A DNA stretch of 64,000 nucleotides from positions 1 to 64,000 of the forward strand of contig MKRX01000002.1 in the NCBI GenBank assembly GCA_001898035.1, read 5' to 3'. The position numbers were made by a program, and so were the translations under genes. Below are positions 42,294-53,096 of the stretch, one piece after another. The stretch comes from Armatimonadetes bacterium 55-13. GTDB lineage: Bacteria; Armatimonadota; Fimbriimonadia; Fimbriimonadales; Fimbriimonadaceae. Every line of letters starts with the position of its first letter. The stretch's first letter is position 1. The notes under the pieces were generated by a model that was not told the origin of the DNA, did no database searches, and was given only the letters and a program-made list of their open reading frames with translations.

Positions 42294-43267
42294 ATTGCGA
42301 CCGGTTGAGCGGCCCTTACGCTTTGGTATCCAGCGATGGCGACGCGAGCTGCCTGAAGACCAGCGTGGAGATCGATTGGGCTGGGGGTGTCGTCAATTAC
42401 GCACCGTATGAAGTCTTCGACGAGCATGGCATCTAGATCGCTTCCGTATCCGGCGTTTGTATGCGTGGTTCCTTCCAACGAATAGACATCAACGGCCGGG
42501 CCGAACATATCGAGCTCGATGACTCCGTTCTCGCCGACAACATTCATGGTTACGTCTCCCCAGGTCTTGTAAGTGGCGGGGCGGGACCAACTCGAGTCGA
42601 GTGTGGCGAAGATGCCGCTGGGGAACTCGATAGTGACCATGGCGGTGTCGTCCCATTCGTTGCCGTATACGTTATTGCCAATTTGGGCTTGAACACGGGC
42701 TGGCTCTTCTTGGAGGAGAACTCGAAGGAGGTCGGTAACGTGAACGACGTGGTCGATCATGGCTCCGCCCCCGGACTTCTCGGGTTCGACAAACCAGCCG
42801 AAGGGGCATCGACCGCGGTTGGTGGCGCAGATGGCCCTGATTTTTCCGATTTCTCCGGCCTTGACGCGGTCAATAAGGCGTTGGAAGGCGGGGGAATACC
42901 GGCAGGGGAAAGCGGTCATGAGCTTGATGCCGGACCTTTCGACGGCTTCCATCATGATCTTCGCTTCGTCTTCGTTCGTCACGAGCGGTTTTTCGCAGAG
43001 GACGTGCTTACCCTTGGCGGCGGCCTTGGCAGTTAATTCGGCGTGGCGCTTGTTCTCGCTGACGATAGCAACGGCGTCCACTTGGTTGAGGAGTGCGTCG
43101 AGGTCATCGACGAACGGGAGTTCGGTCTTCGCGGCGAATTCCTTTCCTCGAGCTTCGTCATGATCCCAAACGCCGACTAATTCCGTTTCGGGGTGCTTTC
43201 GGAATCCGTGGATATAGCTCCAGACATGGAGGTGGGCGGCGGTGACGATTCCGACTCGAAGCGGCAT
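42290..43267 (-). CDS. Gfo/Idh/MocA family oxidoreductase
   Basis: The 325-residue protein has an N-terminal NAD(P)-binding Rossmann domain (VGIVTAAHLHVWSYIHGF) and the family signature EKPLVTNEDEAK with the catalytic Lys. The C-terminal domain has DHVVHVTDLLRV. It oxidises a sugar or inositol-like polyol, exact substrate unknown. It is convergent with the membrane protein gene at 41886 (stop codons overlap by 4 nt). Confidence 0.9.
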   Translation of the reverse strand: MPLRVGIVTAAHLHVWSYIHGFRKHPETELVGVWDHDEARGKEFAAKTELPFVDDLDALLNQVDAVAIVSENKRHAELTAKAAAKGKHVLCEKPLVTNEDEAKIMMEAVERSGIKLMTAFPCRYSPAFQRLIDRVKAGEIGKIRAICATNRGRCPFGWFVEPEKSGGGAMIDHVVHVTDLLRVLLQEEPARVQAQIGNNVYGNEWDDTAMVTIEFPSGIFATLDSSWSRPATYKTWGDVTMNVVGENGVIELDMFGPAVDVYSLEGTTHTNAGYGSDLDAMLVEDFIRCVIDDTPSPIDLHAGLQAARVAIAGYQSVRAAQPVAI

Positions 43268-43277
43268 GTCGTTGAGT

Positions 43278-43709
43278 TTAGCAGGACTGTGGAGGGGTTA
43301 GGGTGACTTGGCGAGCAGAAGGATCTTCGGCATCGAATTCGATGCGAAGGTGGAAGACCTCTTCGTCAGTCAGAAGCCCTTCCATTCTTTCCGGCCACTC
43401 GATCAGGCAAAGATGGGAATCAAGATAGTCTTCAACACCAATGCCTTCCCAGGACGCGACTCGGTAGAGGTCGGCGTGAAGGACGGGAGGATGCGTGGGA
43501 TAGTCCTGGAGGAGGTTGAACGTAGGGCTACGGACTTCACCCATCCAACCGAGTCCAGCGAGGAGTCCGCGGGCGAAAGTCGTCTTGCCTGCTCCAAGAT
43601 TGCCGTGAAGGTAAATAACGTCGCCCTGTTTAAACTCGCTTGCCATTTGAGCGCCAAGAAGCCGCATGGCGGCTTCGTCGGGGATGGTCCAACTTTGGGC
43701 TTCGATCAC
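43278..43709 (-). CDS. tsaE: tRNA threonylcarbamoyladenosine biosynthesis ATPase TsaE
   Basis: The 143-residue protein has the TsaE P-loop HGNLGAGKTTFARGL (about 35-49), the VRSPTFNLLQDYP block and LIEWPER. It regulates TsaB-TsaD in making t6A in tRNA. Its length is typical. Confidence 0.95.
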   Translation of the reverse strand: MIEAQSWTIPDEAAMRLLGAQMASEFKQGDVIYLHGNLGAGKTTFARGLLAGLGWMGEVRSPTFNLLQDYPTHPPVLHADLYRVASWEGIGVEDYLDSHLCLIEWPERMEGLLTDEEVFHLRIEFDAEDPSARQVTLTPPQSC

Positions 43710-43729
43710 GGAAATAGGGTACCGGGATA

Positions 43730-44104
43730 TTAGGCTTGGAGTTCGGCTTTGGACTTGCCGGGTTGGATCGCTTGGAGCCGATTTCCATCGGGATCGTGGA
43801 AGTCCATGATGGCGCCGGCCGGAGTGTCATGAAAGTCTCCCACGCTTACCTGGGCTTCGATGAGGGCTTGGCGAAGAGAGAGAATGTCGTCCGTCTCCAG
43901 TCCGCATATCCAGCCGCCGCCACGAATTTCAGAGGTTCTTTCAAAGGCTGGGTGCAGTCCGAGCCGGGTTGTTCCCAGTTGAATGCTCGACCAGTGCGAG
44001 CTTTGGTAAGTTACGGTTAAGCCTAGAATGTCTCGATAAAAAGCGATGGAGCGATCCATATCGGAGACTTCGCAGAGCAGGGTGTGCAGGCCTTTAACTT
44101 CCAT
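43730..44104 (-). CDS. VOC family protein
   Basis: The 124-residue protein has one vicinal-oxygen-chelate domain: MDRSIAFYRDILGLTV at the start and DFHDPDGNRLQAIQP with the metal-ligand Glu replaced by Gln at the end. It is likely a dioxygenase- or glyoxalase-like fold protein with unknown substrate. The start at 44104 fits the family; the longer frame upstream is antisense to the small gene at 44159. Confidence 0.85.
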   Translation of the reverse strand: MEVKGLHTLLCEVSDMDRSIAFYRDILGLTVTYQSSHWSSIQLGTTRLGLHPAFERTSEIRGGGWICGLETDDILSLRQALIEAQVSVGDFHDTPAGAIMDFHDPDGNRLQAIQPGKSKAELQA

Positions 44105-44158
44105 CTTCAATTCCTGTACCCATGATACGGCCAAGTTCCGCAGTAAACTCGGAATGAG

Positions 44159-44338
44159 ATGGAACGCAGTTGGGATTACGTCGTCAAGTCGCCAACGGGC
44201 ATCGCGCTCACGATTGGGGCTACGATCCTCTTGATCCTCTTTATCATTGCGGGAGGCATCTTTATGCGACTCGAAATGATGAGGCAGCGAGATCGAGCTG
44301 AGGCCGCCAGGGCCAATCAAACTGAGCCCAAAGCTTAA
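44159..44338 (+). CDS. Hidden 59-residue single-pass membrane protein
   Basis: This short frame (ATG at 44159, TAA at 44336) encodes MERSWDYVVKSPTG, then a clean helix (IALTIGATILLILFIIAGGIF), then a charged, Arg/Glu-rich tail (MRLEMMRQRDRAEAARA). It is divergent from the VOC gene with 54 bp between. The pattern resembles small membrane proteins such as those in stress or transport units. I do not recognise the family. Confidence 0.6.
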   Translation: MERSWDYVVKSPTGIALTIGATILLILFIIAGGIFMRLEMMRQRDRAEAARANQTEPKA

Positions 44339-44410
44339 GATTTCTTCATTCTTCGCACCCAACATAGGTTCGTTTGCGTATGATCTTACGCATCCGGATT
44401 GGGAGTTCTT

Positions 44411-45085
44411 GTGAAGAAAGTATTCGCTCTATCGATCATCTCGCTTGTCGTCGTGGCCTGTAGTAAAGGGCCAGTTCCCACAGTTAAGAGTGCCGCGCCG
44501 GCCCAACTGGGCCAGGGTTGGGATCTGGCGGAGAGCAGCGACAAGACGGTTTCTCTGGGGATTGCCCCCGGCTGGAAACGAGGCGGAGCGAACTCCATGA
44601 ACATGATGGAGTTTGCAACGAGTGGAATGGGCACCGAAGGGATGACCCAAGAGGCTCTGGCCCAACTGGAACAAGAACAACAGAAGAACGATGCCGAGGT
44701 GGCGGCGGAGCTTGAGAAAAAAGGCATCGTCATTTCCTGCATCGATTCTTCCAAGCCCATTCCCGGAGAAGAGCGAACTCGTTACACCGTGAAACGCGAG
44801 AAGAAAGGGCCGATGACATTGGAAGCGGCGGCAGAGGCGGCCAAAGAAGATTTGATCGACGAGAAAGGGCCGACGATGGTCGATCTTCCAATCGGTAAGG
44901 CGGCTCGATTCGATTCCAAATCGACTTTGCGCGATGGCGGCGTGGTCACGAAAGTCGTCTATATCCTTTGCAATGGCGACGACGTTTATACGGTCTCGTT
45001 TATCACCGAAAACGACGCTAACTCGATCTTGCAGGTTGTGGATCCGGTGATCCAAACGCTAAGGATTAAGCCCGCCGGGGCCTAA
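44411..45085 (+). CDS. Lipoprotein of unknown function
   Basis: From the GTG at 44411 the 224-residue protein starts MKKVFALSIISLVVVACSKG, a lipoprotein signal with the lipid-modified Cys near residue 17. The rest is soluble, with a Met-rich middle and a charged stretch (EQEQQKNDAEVAAELEKK). No domain is recognised. It stops 5 bp from the convergent phosphoesterase gene. Confidence 0.75.
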   Translation: MKKVFALSIISLVVVACSKGPVPTVKSAAPAQLGQGWDLAESSDKTVSLGIAPGWKRGGANSMNMMEFATSGMGTEGMTQEALAQLEQEQQKNDAEVAAELEKKGIVISCIDSSKPIPGEERTRYTVKREKKGPMTLEAAAEAAKEDLIDEKGPTMVDLPIGKAARFDSKSTLRDGGVVTKVVYILCNGDDVYTVSFITENDANSILQVVDPVIQTLRIKPAGA

Positions 45086-45090
45086 AGGCA

Positions 45091-46050
45091 TTAGGGTTCG
45101 GTTTTGGGGCGGTGGTCTTGGTCTAGGTGCTTTTCTGGGGGGAAAAGTTGGGCGTTGTGAGGATGGGGGTTGGTTAGTTCCCAGTAGACCTCGTGGCTCT
45201 CAAACTTTCCGTCTGGGAAGAGGTCTACGATCAGGAAGACCGGGGCGAAGTGCTGGTAATCGCCTTCCCACCAACCGGCGGATACAGCCCCGCCGCAGAT
45301 GTAGGTGACTCGGTCTATACGGCAGAAATCCACCATGTGGTTGTGGCCGCTTAGGGCGAGTTTGACTTGGGGGAATCGATAGAAAAAGGAGCGGAAGTCT
45401 CGACCTCCGACGCCCCCACCATCCACGGTGATCGTTAGGCCCATGAGCGGGGCGTGGCTGACAATGCAGACGGGTTCCTTGTCTTCCGGTTTGGAGAGCT
45501 CTTGTTCTAACCATGCCCACTGCTGGTCATCGATGCCTCCCTGCTTGGTGAATACATCCAGCATGACGAACTTCCAGTCGCTCATTTTCCACGTGTAGTA
45601 GTTGGCAGGCATTTGGAAAGTTTCCCGGGCGAGGGCGCGGTTATCGTCGGGCGCGGATGTCCAAATGTCGTGGTTTCCAATGACGCTGTGGTGGGAGACT
45701 CGGACGTTCTTGTCGACGACTTTCTTCCAGTTATCGCATTGCGCGTGCGCATTTTCAGGGGTGTTGTCTTGGTCGAGGGCAAAGACGTTATCTCCTCCGA
45801 ACACGAACGCGTGGGGCTGAAATGAGTTGGCTTTGTCGAAGGCGTGTTGAACTCGTTCCTGGTGATGGAGGCGATCGTTCGGCAGGCGGTCTGGATGGGT
45901 GTTCGGCCCCGGGAGATGGGCGTCGGTGAAGAAGCAGATTCGGAGGGCGTTCTTCTTCGGTTTTGAAGATTGCCCCAGTGCAGGCGTCACGAGGAGCCCG
46001 GCGGCGCAGGCGGCGGAAGTGGCGAGGAATTCTCGGCGGCTACTTCTCAT
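45091..46050 (-). CDS. Tat-exported calcineurin-like metallophosphoesterase
   Basis: The 319-residue protein begins with a Tat signal (SSRREFLATSAA) and has metallophosphoesterase motifs: FFTDAHLPG, VFGGDNVF, IGNHDIW, VSHAPLMG and LSGHNHMV. It is a periplasmic hydrolase of unknown substrate. Ends with a basic, Pro-rich tail. Confidence 0.9.
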   Translation of the reverse strand: MRSSRREFLATSAACAAGLLVTPALGQSSKPKKNALRICFFTDAHLPGPNTHPDRLPNDRLHHQERVQHAFDKANSFQPHAFVFGGDNVFALDQDNTPENAHAQCDNWKKVVDKNVRVSHHSVIGNHDIWTSAPDDNRALARETFQMPANYYTWKMSDWKFVMLDVFTKQGGIDDQQWAWLEQELSKPEDKEPVCIVSHAPLMGLTITVDGGGVGGRDFRSFFYRFPQVKLALSGHNHMVDFCRIDRVTYICGGAVSAGWWEGDYQHFAPVFLIVDLFPDGKFESHEVYWELTNPHPHNAQLFPPEKHLDQDHRPKTEP

Positions 46051-46123
46051 CGTTGGTCTGAGATAAGGCTAGATCGTCCTAACCTCTTCTTGACAAAGAG
46101 TTTGCCTGGTTGAATGAAATCAA

Positions 46124-46159
46124 ACAAAAAAAGCGGGAGACCCTGCATGGATCTCCCGC
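46124..46159 (-). terminator. Strong intrinsic terminator of pspA
   Basis: On the minus strand GCGGGAGAT and GTCTCCCGC pair, followed by seven T, 15 bp after the pspA stop. Confidence 0.9.
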
Positions 46160-46174
46160 CTTTTGTCTTGGAGT

Positions 46175-46984
46175 TTAGCTTCCGCCTTGGAGTCGCTTTT
46201 CGAGCTCTTCAAGCTGTTTATCGGCTTCCGACTGAAGTTTTTGCTCTTCGGCAGGGGATACGGGTTGACCGTTTCCGGCGGAGACGCTGACGGTCTGAGA
46301 TTCTTCAGCGGCAACCGGGGCCTGTTTCATACCGAGGCGCTGCTCTAGCTTTTCCAACTCGGCTTCGGCTTCGTAATCCATGGCTTTGTCTTGCATGGTC
46401 ATGAGCTTGCCTTGGATCGAATCGGAGTGCATTTCTTGTCTTGCATCGGCTTCGCTCTGCATCATCTTGATGCGTTCGCTGGCGGCGCCGAAGGACTCGA
46501 ATTCGTTCTCAAACGTCAGACCATCTAGAGCCTTGGTAATGGAGTTCTGAATTTGGGCTTGCTTCCACTGCGCTTTGAGGGCAAGGGCTTCGGCGGTCTT
46601 CTTGCGAACTTCTTCTTCTTGGCGCTTGATGGCCACCTTAACCGAGTCCACAACGGCGGCGGCTTTGTTGTAGCTTTCCTGTAGTTGGACGATGACGGCG
46701 TCGTTCGTCATCTTCTCGCGCATGAAGGATTGAGCGAGTTCACGGTTGCCTTGCTTGAGGGCGACAACAGCATTCGATTCGAGGGTCGTCGACTTCTTAT
46801 TCGCCTCTTCGAGCATGCCCTGCAGTCGGTTCTTTTGAGTGATGGCTTGGACAGCCTTTTCTCGGTTGGCAACGAGGGCCTGCTGCATGTCTCGACGGGC
46901 CTGATCGAGCATGATTTCAGGGTCCTCGACCTTGTCCATCGTTCGGTTGAAGAGCGCCTTGAGCCAGTTAAAAAATCGCTTCAT
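46175..46984 (-). CDS. pspA: PspA/IM30 family protein
   Basis: The 269-residue protein is a long coiled-coil PspA/Vipp1-type membrane-stress protein: MKRFFNWLKALFNRTMDKVEDPEIMLDQ at the start (amphipathic helix), then heptad helices, and KMMQSEADARQEMH. A Glu/Ala/Ser-rich tail is added at the C-terminus. I chose the ATG at 46984; the longer frame upstream has no family match. A TATAAT at 47022-47027 on the minus strand is a likely -10 box. Confidence 0.92.
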   Translation of the reverse strand: MKRFFNWLKALFNRTMDKVEDPEIMLDQARRDMQQALVANREKAVQAITQKNRLQGMLEEANKKSTTLESNAVVALKQGNRELAQSFMREKMTNDAVIVQLQESYNKAAAVVDSVKVAIKRQEEEVRKKTAEALALKAQWKQAQIQNSITKALDGLTFENEFESFGAASERIKMMQSEADARQEMHSDSIQGKLMTMQDKAMDYEAEAELEKLEQRLGMKQAPVAAEESQTVSVSAGNGQPVSPAEEQKLQSEADKQLEELEKRLQGGS

Positions 46985-47021
46985 AAGAGATGTCGTCGTC
47001 CCGCGCGTTCGAGTACGCCGT

Positions 47022-47027
47022 ATTATA
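47022..47027 (-). promoter_or_regulatory. -10 box of pspA
   Basis: TATAAT on the minus strand lies about 38 nt before the pspA start. I found no good -35 at 16-18 bp, so a regulated or extended promoter is possible. Confidence 0.4.
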
Positions 47028-47150
47028 CACGCGCGTAAGTTCAAGGCGGTTGCATTGGGGTCTTCAGGCGTCAGCTGAATTCGAGGCTTGTGATGTTTAT
47101 TTGAAATCTCAAAACCTACCGACTTAAGGATTCCGTCATAGAAAGTACTT

Positions 47151-48302
47151 ATGCGGCGCGTTCTCCTTCTAACTGCCCTGGGGTTGACCGCTCTAGCTGG
47201 CGCGTGCATGTGGGATATGGACACGGCGGCGGAGGAGTCCAAGGGCAAGATCAGTGAGATCGAAGTGATTCTGGGTCGGTTTGATCGGAACTCGGCTTTG
47301 TACTATCGAATGCGATTGGAGCGAGTGGCCAAGGAACTGGCAAAGGATGCTTCAAGGTTCGATCTCTACGACGATGCCGCGGTTGCTTCGGACAGGCTCG
47401 GCGATCATGATGGGGCGATCTTGTGGATGGCCCGTAAGAAGAAGGCGATGGGGCCAGGTTCTTCCGGGAAACAAACCGGTTGGTATCGCTACTACGCCAA
47501 TCTTGGAACGTTCGAAGCTCATGGTTGGCTGGCTAAGGGGGGAAGCGTGGAAACGATTCAGCAACTCGACTCGGCAATTCGGCATATCGAAGAGGCGATC
47601 GAGATGAATGCGGACGCCCACTTTGGCAGGGAGATATACCAGCTAGAGACCCTTAAATGGATTCGTGCGGTCAAGACCGGGCAGACGGTTCAGCCCTTGG
47701 GAGAGTGGGTAGTCCGTCGAATCCAAGATCCGAGGCCGGGTAGCCAGAAGATGAGCACGCAGAAGGCGGTGACTGGCTTTTTGGGCTTGGTGAAATTGGG
47801 TAACGCCTGGGAAAGCGTGGATGTGTTTTATGCCTTGAGGGACTTTCTCTCTCGACGCCGAGACGGCCAACTCGCGCACTTTGCATCGCTGCGAGCAAAA
47901 GAGCTCGAAGGCGAGGGCAAGGTGACGCTTCTAGGGCATTTCGAAGATGGTTATGCCACCGAGTACCCCGGCTTCCGGCCCGAGGTCCAGCAGACATTCT
48001 TTAACGAACAGGAGTTCAAGAGGCTGCGAAGAGATGCCGACGCCGGACAGGCTCATCGACAGAGTTTCATGGCGATGAAATTAACCGACGGAATGCACCC
48101 CGATACCGATGAGACCTTCTGGGATGGCTACGAGGAGTATGCCTACTCCGACATAAGGTCTCCCAACATATTTATGTTGGGTCGGACGCAAATGGCCCTT
48201 ATGGTTGGGACGGTCCTCGCGCTTTTGGTTGGTGGAATTACTACGCTTGTATTTATCGTGCGTTGGGCGGTTCGAAGACGGCGCATGCGGGTGACAAGGT
48301 AA
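47151..48302 (+). CDS. Membrane-anchored protein of unknown family
   Basis: The 383-residue protein has a signal peptide or helix at the N-terminus (LLLTALGLTALAGACM) and a C-terminal membrane helix (MALMVGTVLALLVGGITTLVFIV) followed by a basic RRRRMRVTR tail. Between them is a helical region with possible TPR-like repeats (AVASDRLGDHDGAILW, SAIRHIEEAIEM). Function unknown. It is divergent from pspA. Confidence 0.7.
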   Translation: MRRVLLLTALGLTALAGACMWDMDTAAEESKGKISEIEVILGRFDRNSALYYRMRLERVAKELAKDASRFDLYDDAAVASDRLGDHDGAILWMARKKKAMGPGSSGKQTGWYRYYANLGTFEAHGWLAKGGSVETIQQLDSAIRHIEEAIEMNADAHFGREIYQLETLKWIRAVKTGQTVQPLGEWVVRRIQDPRPGSQKMSTQKAVTGFLGLVKLGNAWESVDVFYALRDFLSRRRDGQLAHFASLRAKELEGEGKVTLLGHFEDGYATEYPGFRPEVQQTFFNEQEFKRLRRDADAGQAHRQSFMAMKLTDGMHPDTDETFWDGYEEYAYSDIRSPNIFMLGRTQMALMVGTVLALLVGGITTLVFIVRWAVRRRRMRVTR

Positions 48303-49877
<1,575 letters not shown>

Positions 49878-49950
49878 GAAGTCTGTCAGACGTGAATGGT
49901 AGGTCGGCAATCCCTCTTACTATTCACGACTACGATTCACTCAAAAAGCG

Positions 49951-50361
49951 ATGCCAAGAGAATTTCATCTATCGGTTGTAGCCCCGGATCGGTCAGTGGT
50001 TGAGGAGACGGTTACTGCCGTCGTCGCACCGGGCCAAGAAGGTTACTTCGGCATCATGGCGGGGCACGAGCCGTTGATCGCAGCGCTCCGACCGGGCATC
50101 ATGGAGTTTGTCGATATGACGAACAACCGGCACTATGTTTATACGGGTGGTGGGTTCGTCGAAGTGACGGCGGCCAAGGTCACGGTTTTGGCCGACGAGG
50201 CGCAACGAGCAACCGAGATCGACGTGGCTCACGCGGAAACGATGCTGGAGAGCTCCAAGCGCGCCTTGCGTGGCGAAGAGTCTTCCATGACCACGGACGA
50301 TGCGGTGGTGGAAGTCGAGCGAGCTATCAATCGATTGAAGGCTGCTCGCTTGATCCGTTAG
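49951..50361 (+). CDS. atpC: ATP synthase F1 subunit epsilon
   Basis: The 136-residue protein has the N-terminal beta-sandwich (FHLSVVAPDRSVVEETVTAVVAPGQEGYFGIMAGHEPLIAAL) and the C-terminal helical hairpin (MLESSKRALRG). It is 73 bp after atpD and ends at a clear terminator. Confidence 0.94.
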   Translation: MPREFHLSVVAPDRSVVEETVTAVVAPGQEGYFGIMAGHEPLIAALRPGIMEFVDMTNNRHYVYTGGGFVEVTAAKVTVLADEAQRATEIDVAHAETMLESSKRALRGEESSMTTDDAVVEVERAINRLKAARLIR

Positions 50362-50379
50362 CCATCAATCAAGAATTGA

Positions 50380-50420
50380 GGGCCTCATCTCTAAAAAGAG
50401 ACGGGGCCCTTTCTGTTTTT
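50380..50420 (+). terminator. Intrinsic terminator of atpDC
   Basis: GGGCC-TCA-TCTCT pairs with AGAGA-CGG-GGCCC, followed by TTTCTGTTTTT. It starts 18 bp after the atpC stop and ends at the last codon of the convergent gene. Confidence 0.85.
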
Positions 50421-52245
50421 AGTCCTGGTTCGCCGGACGAGCGAGGGCGTCTCTGAGGAGGCGCTCTACGCGTGGGCTGGAGTCGATTCCGATTACTTGA
50501 GCCCAGAGTCGATCTTGACGAATGGCTTCTCGCACCCCGAGCCCGTATCCGATGGCGGCAATGAGTGCGAAGGCAGGAATGGACGCCTGGAGCTGCTTCA
50601 TGGCGTCAGTAAGGCTTTGTTTGGCGAGAGACATCAGATAAGCGAGGAAGAGAGGAACCCAAGCGGAGAGAAGCGCGGCGAGGGTTGAGCTTGTTTGGGG
50701 AAGGTTCTCCCAGAAGTTCATGGGTCTTCTAGAGAGCCCTTGGTAAATGAACCAGAAGGTCACCGCCAAGAAGGCTACGCAGAGAACTTGTATCGACCAC
50801 TTTGGAATCGATGGTTTGATCCACTTGGCGATCAGATAAGGCGGGACCCAGAAAAGGACGAAAACGCTTGGTAGGCCGCTGGTCACTCCGAAGAGAATCG
50901 GGATAACGGCACAGAGTGCGCCGAGGGTGAGGGCGAACCAAGCGGATTTGGTGCGGCCAGGGAGTCTGAACAGAAGAAATGCCAGGAAGAACAGGCTAGA
51001 GGCGGCCAGGATGAGCGCCATAGAGGCTTTGCGCTCGACACTGAACGAGGCGAGAAATTGGATGCCGATGAGGATGCCGCAGACGTTCACCAGGTTTCGA
51101 CTGGAGGGATCGATTTGTGATCCCAGCCAGAGACTGGCTCCCAGGATGCCAATGAGCGCGAGAACGAAGAGCGAGTGAACTCCAAGCATTGGTTCGTCAG
51201 GTATCGCGGATTCAAACTCTTTCGGGACCTGTGGAGGTTGGTAGTTCGGCCTTTGATATGGTTCGAAGGATCTCCAGCCAGAGACCTGCAGCGAATTCGC
51301 TTTCTGAATGACGAATGCGATTTGCTTGGGGAAGTCCTCCTTCCGCGGTTTCTCGCCGACGAGGCTGGCCACACTACCGGTGATCAAGGCCGTTCCTACC
51401 AGCCGAGTGATCATATTGTCTTGGTAGCCTTCCATGAGCTTGCCTGCATGGGCGAGTCCCAGACCGGCTTGGAAGCGAGCCACTTCGGTGGGGAGCTGAG
51501 GCAGGATTCTGATAAGAGATTTGAAGTTTGCCAGGTGTGGAAAGAAGATGGAGGCGGATTCACGGCCAAGATCGGCGGGGAGGAGGACATCCAGTCTTGT
51601 ATGAATCGTCTCGACTCGGCGCTTGATTTCATCGAACACATAGTCGTCGTATTTGGTCTGAGACTGTGCTTGGATGAGAACCGGGGTGATCTCATCCCAT
51701 CGTTCCAGCTTGCAGAGCGCAGTGCACTTGGCGAGGCTGAAAAAGGCGTTCTTGGGATCAAGGGCTGCTCCCTGCTCGGCGGCGTTCAATTCTATTTGGG
51801 CAAGCGCCTGTTTACGGATCTCGTCGGTATTCACCGGCTCAACGGGGCGAATCTCAAGCCGACCCTGCGATGCGGTTGGGTGGGCCATCGTTGTCTCCGC
51901 CCCTTCTGGCTTATCTGGGACAGTACGGGTGGAGGTCTGTCGAATAACATGCGCCCAGAGTGCGGGATCTCTCCGCGTGGCAGCGAAGCCCGAGATCTCC
52001 ATGGCTCGAGTCTCGAGCGGGATTTGATAGCGGTTTGCGAGTAGCTCAGCAAGGCGGGCGTCTGAGATTAGACCTGAGATATTTGGCTCAGGCTTTTCGC
52101 TATATCCAACGCGTCGCTGATATTCGCCGGACAGCGTCCAGAATTGACGAACAGACTGGGTATGCGTCCCCGGCCAGAGCCAAAGGACAAGGATGATAAG
52201 GATCGACGCGAGCGAGCAGGTGAGTCTTAAATTGAGTCTTGCCAC
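50419..52245 (-). CDS. Large membrane protein of unknown family, third gene of an ECF operon
   Basis: The 608-residue protein has one N-terminal helix (about 10-26), a soluble region to about residue 350 with a helix-rich middle, and about eight hydrophobic helices in the C-terminal part (for example LFVLALIGILGASLWLG). No domain is recognised. It overlaps the end of the putative anti-sigma gene by 19 nt, so it is likely the effector or target gene of the ECF system. Confidence 0.75.
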   Translation of the reverse strand: MARLNLRLTCSLASILIILVLWLWPGTHTQSVRQFWTLSGEYQRRVGYSEKPEPNISGLISDARLAELLANRYQIPLETRAMEISGFAATRRDPALWAHVIRQTSTRTVPDKPEGAETTMAHPTASQGRLEIRPVEPVNTDEIRKQALAQIELNAAEQGAALDPKNAFFSLAKCTALCKLERWDEITPVLIQAQSQTKYDDYVFDEIKRRVETIHTRLDVLLPADLGRESASIFFPHLANFKSLIRILPQLPTEVARFQAGLGLAHAGKLMEGYQDNMITRLVGTALITGSVASLVGEKPRKEDFPKQIAFVIQKANSLQVSGWRSFEPYQRPNYQPPQVPKEFESAIPDEPMLGVHSLFVLALIGILGASLWLGSQIDPSSRNLVNVCGILIGIQFLASFSVERKASMALILAASSLFFLAFLLFRLPGRTKSAWFALTLGALCAVIPILFGVTSGLPSVFVLFWVPPYLIAKWIKPSIPKWSIQVLCVAFLAVTFWFIYQGLSRRPMNFWENLPQTSSTLAALLSAWVPLFLAYLMSLAKQSLTDAMKQLQASIPAFALIAAIGYGLGVREAIRQDRLWAQVIGIDSSPRVERLLRDALARPANQD

Positions 52246-52535
52246 GGGTTCTCCAGTTCGGTCGGAACTGAAGACGGACCCTCAAGACGTGCCTTTTCAA
52301 TGCTTCGAGCGGTGCTTTGAACCTCTTGCCGAGATACGCTGGGGCTGATCACGCCAAAAATAATGGCGGCAGCTGCAGGGAGCGCCTTTCTGACTCCGGC
52401 CACGACAGGGGTTAGATCCACGTCTTGGCACTCTTCTGAAAGCGCCCGATGGACCTGCTCGCCAAACGTTCGGTCAGATTCGACCGATTGAAGGGCGAAG
52501 TAGCTCTCTAGCGCATCCATGGGGTCTCGGTTCAT
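52227..52535 (-). CDS. Putative anti-sigma factor
   Basis: This 102-residue protein lies directly after the ECF sigma gene and is coupled to it by ATGA. It has a soluble N-terminal part (about 1-48), one possible hydrophobic helix (LPAAAAIIFGVIS) and a short C-terminal part. The position fits an anti-sigma, but no ZAS or other known motif is clear; this call rests on context. Confidence 0.55.
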   Translation of the reverse strand: MNRDPMDALESYFALQSVESDRTFGEQVHRALSEECQDVDLTPVVAGVRKALPAAAAIIFGVISPSVSRQEVQSTARSIEKARLEGPSSVPTELENPWQDSI

Positions 52536-53047
52536 TGCAGTTCCTCCCAAGCTTTTCGAAACGCAGACTTGGCGGCGTGGACACGCGAGGCGACGGTTCC
52601 CATGGGAATATCCAAGTTCTCCGCCAACTCTTTATAGCTCCATCCTTCACCCACGATGAGACTAAGAATCACTCGTTGGTCAGGGGGCAGCGTAGCGAGG
52701 ACGGATTGAACGAGAATGGTTTCCTGGTGGCTCGGAGTAGGAGCCTCCACATCATGGATGGGTGAGAACCGATCTTGGCGTTCCAAAGCGGTCAGGGCGC
52801 ATCTCACAACGATACGCTTCACCCACGCCACCTGGCTATCGGCCTGGGCCATGCGATCCCAACTCTTAAAGGCACGGATGAGGGCTTCTTGCGCCACGTC
52901 CTCGGCGGCGTCAACGCTTCCCATAATTCGCATCGCGATTCGGAAAGCGGTATCACGATACCGATTCAGGAAGTCTTCGACAAAGTCGACCTCACGCGAC
53001 AGGGCGCGGGAGGCGACGATCGATTTGGGGCGGAAGGCGTCATTCAT
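52532..53047 (-). CDS. ECF-type RNA polymerase sigma factor
   Basis: The 171-residue protein has region 2 (RDTAFRIAMRIMGSVDAAEDVAQEALIRAFKSW) and region 4 (LPPDQRVILSLIVGEGWSYKELAENLDIPMGTVASRVH). It lacks region 3, as is typical for ECF sigmas. It is the first gene of a unit with a putative anti-sigma and a large membrane protein. Confidence 0.92.
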   Translation of the reverse strand: MNDAFRPKSIVASRALSREVDFVEDFLNRYRDTAFRIAMRIMGSVDAAEDVAQEALIRAFKSWDRMAQADSQVAWVKRIVVRCALTALERQDRFSPIHDVEAPTPSHQETILVQSVLATLPPDQRVILSLIVGEGWSYKELAENLDIPMGTVASRVHAAKSAFRKAWEELQ

Positions 53048-53096
53048 GTTTCGACTTATTTCCTAGACCCAGGAAGCGTATATTTTCTTCACTCGA

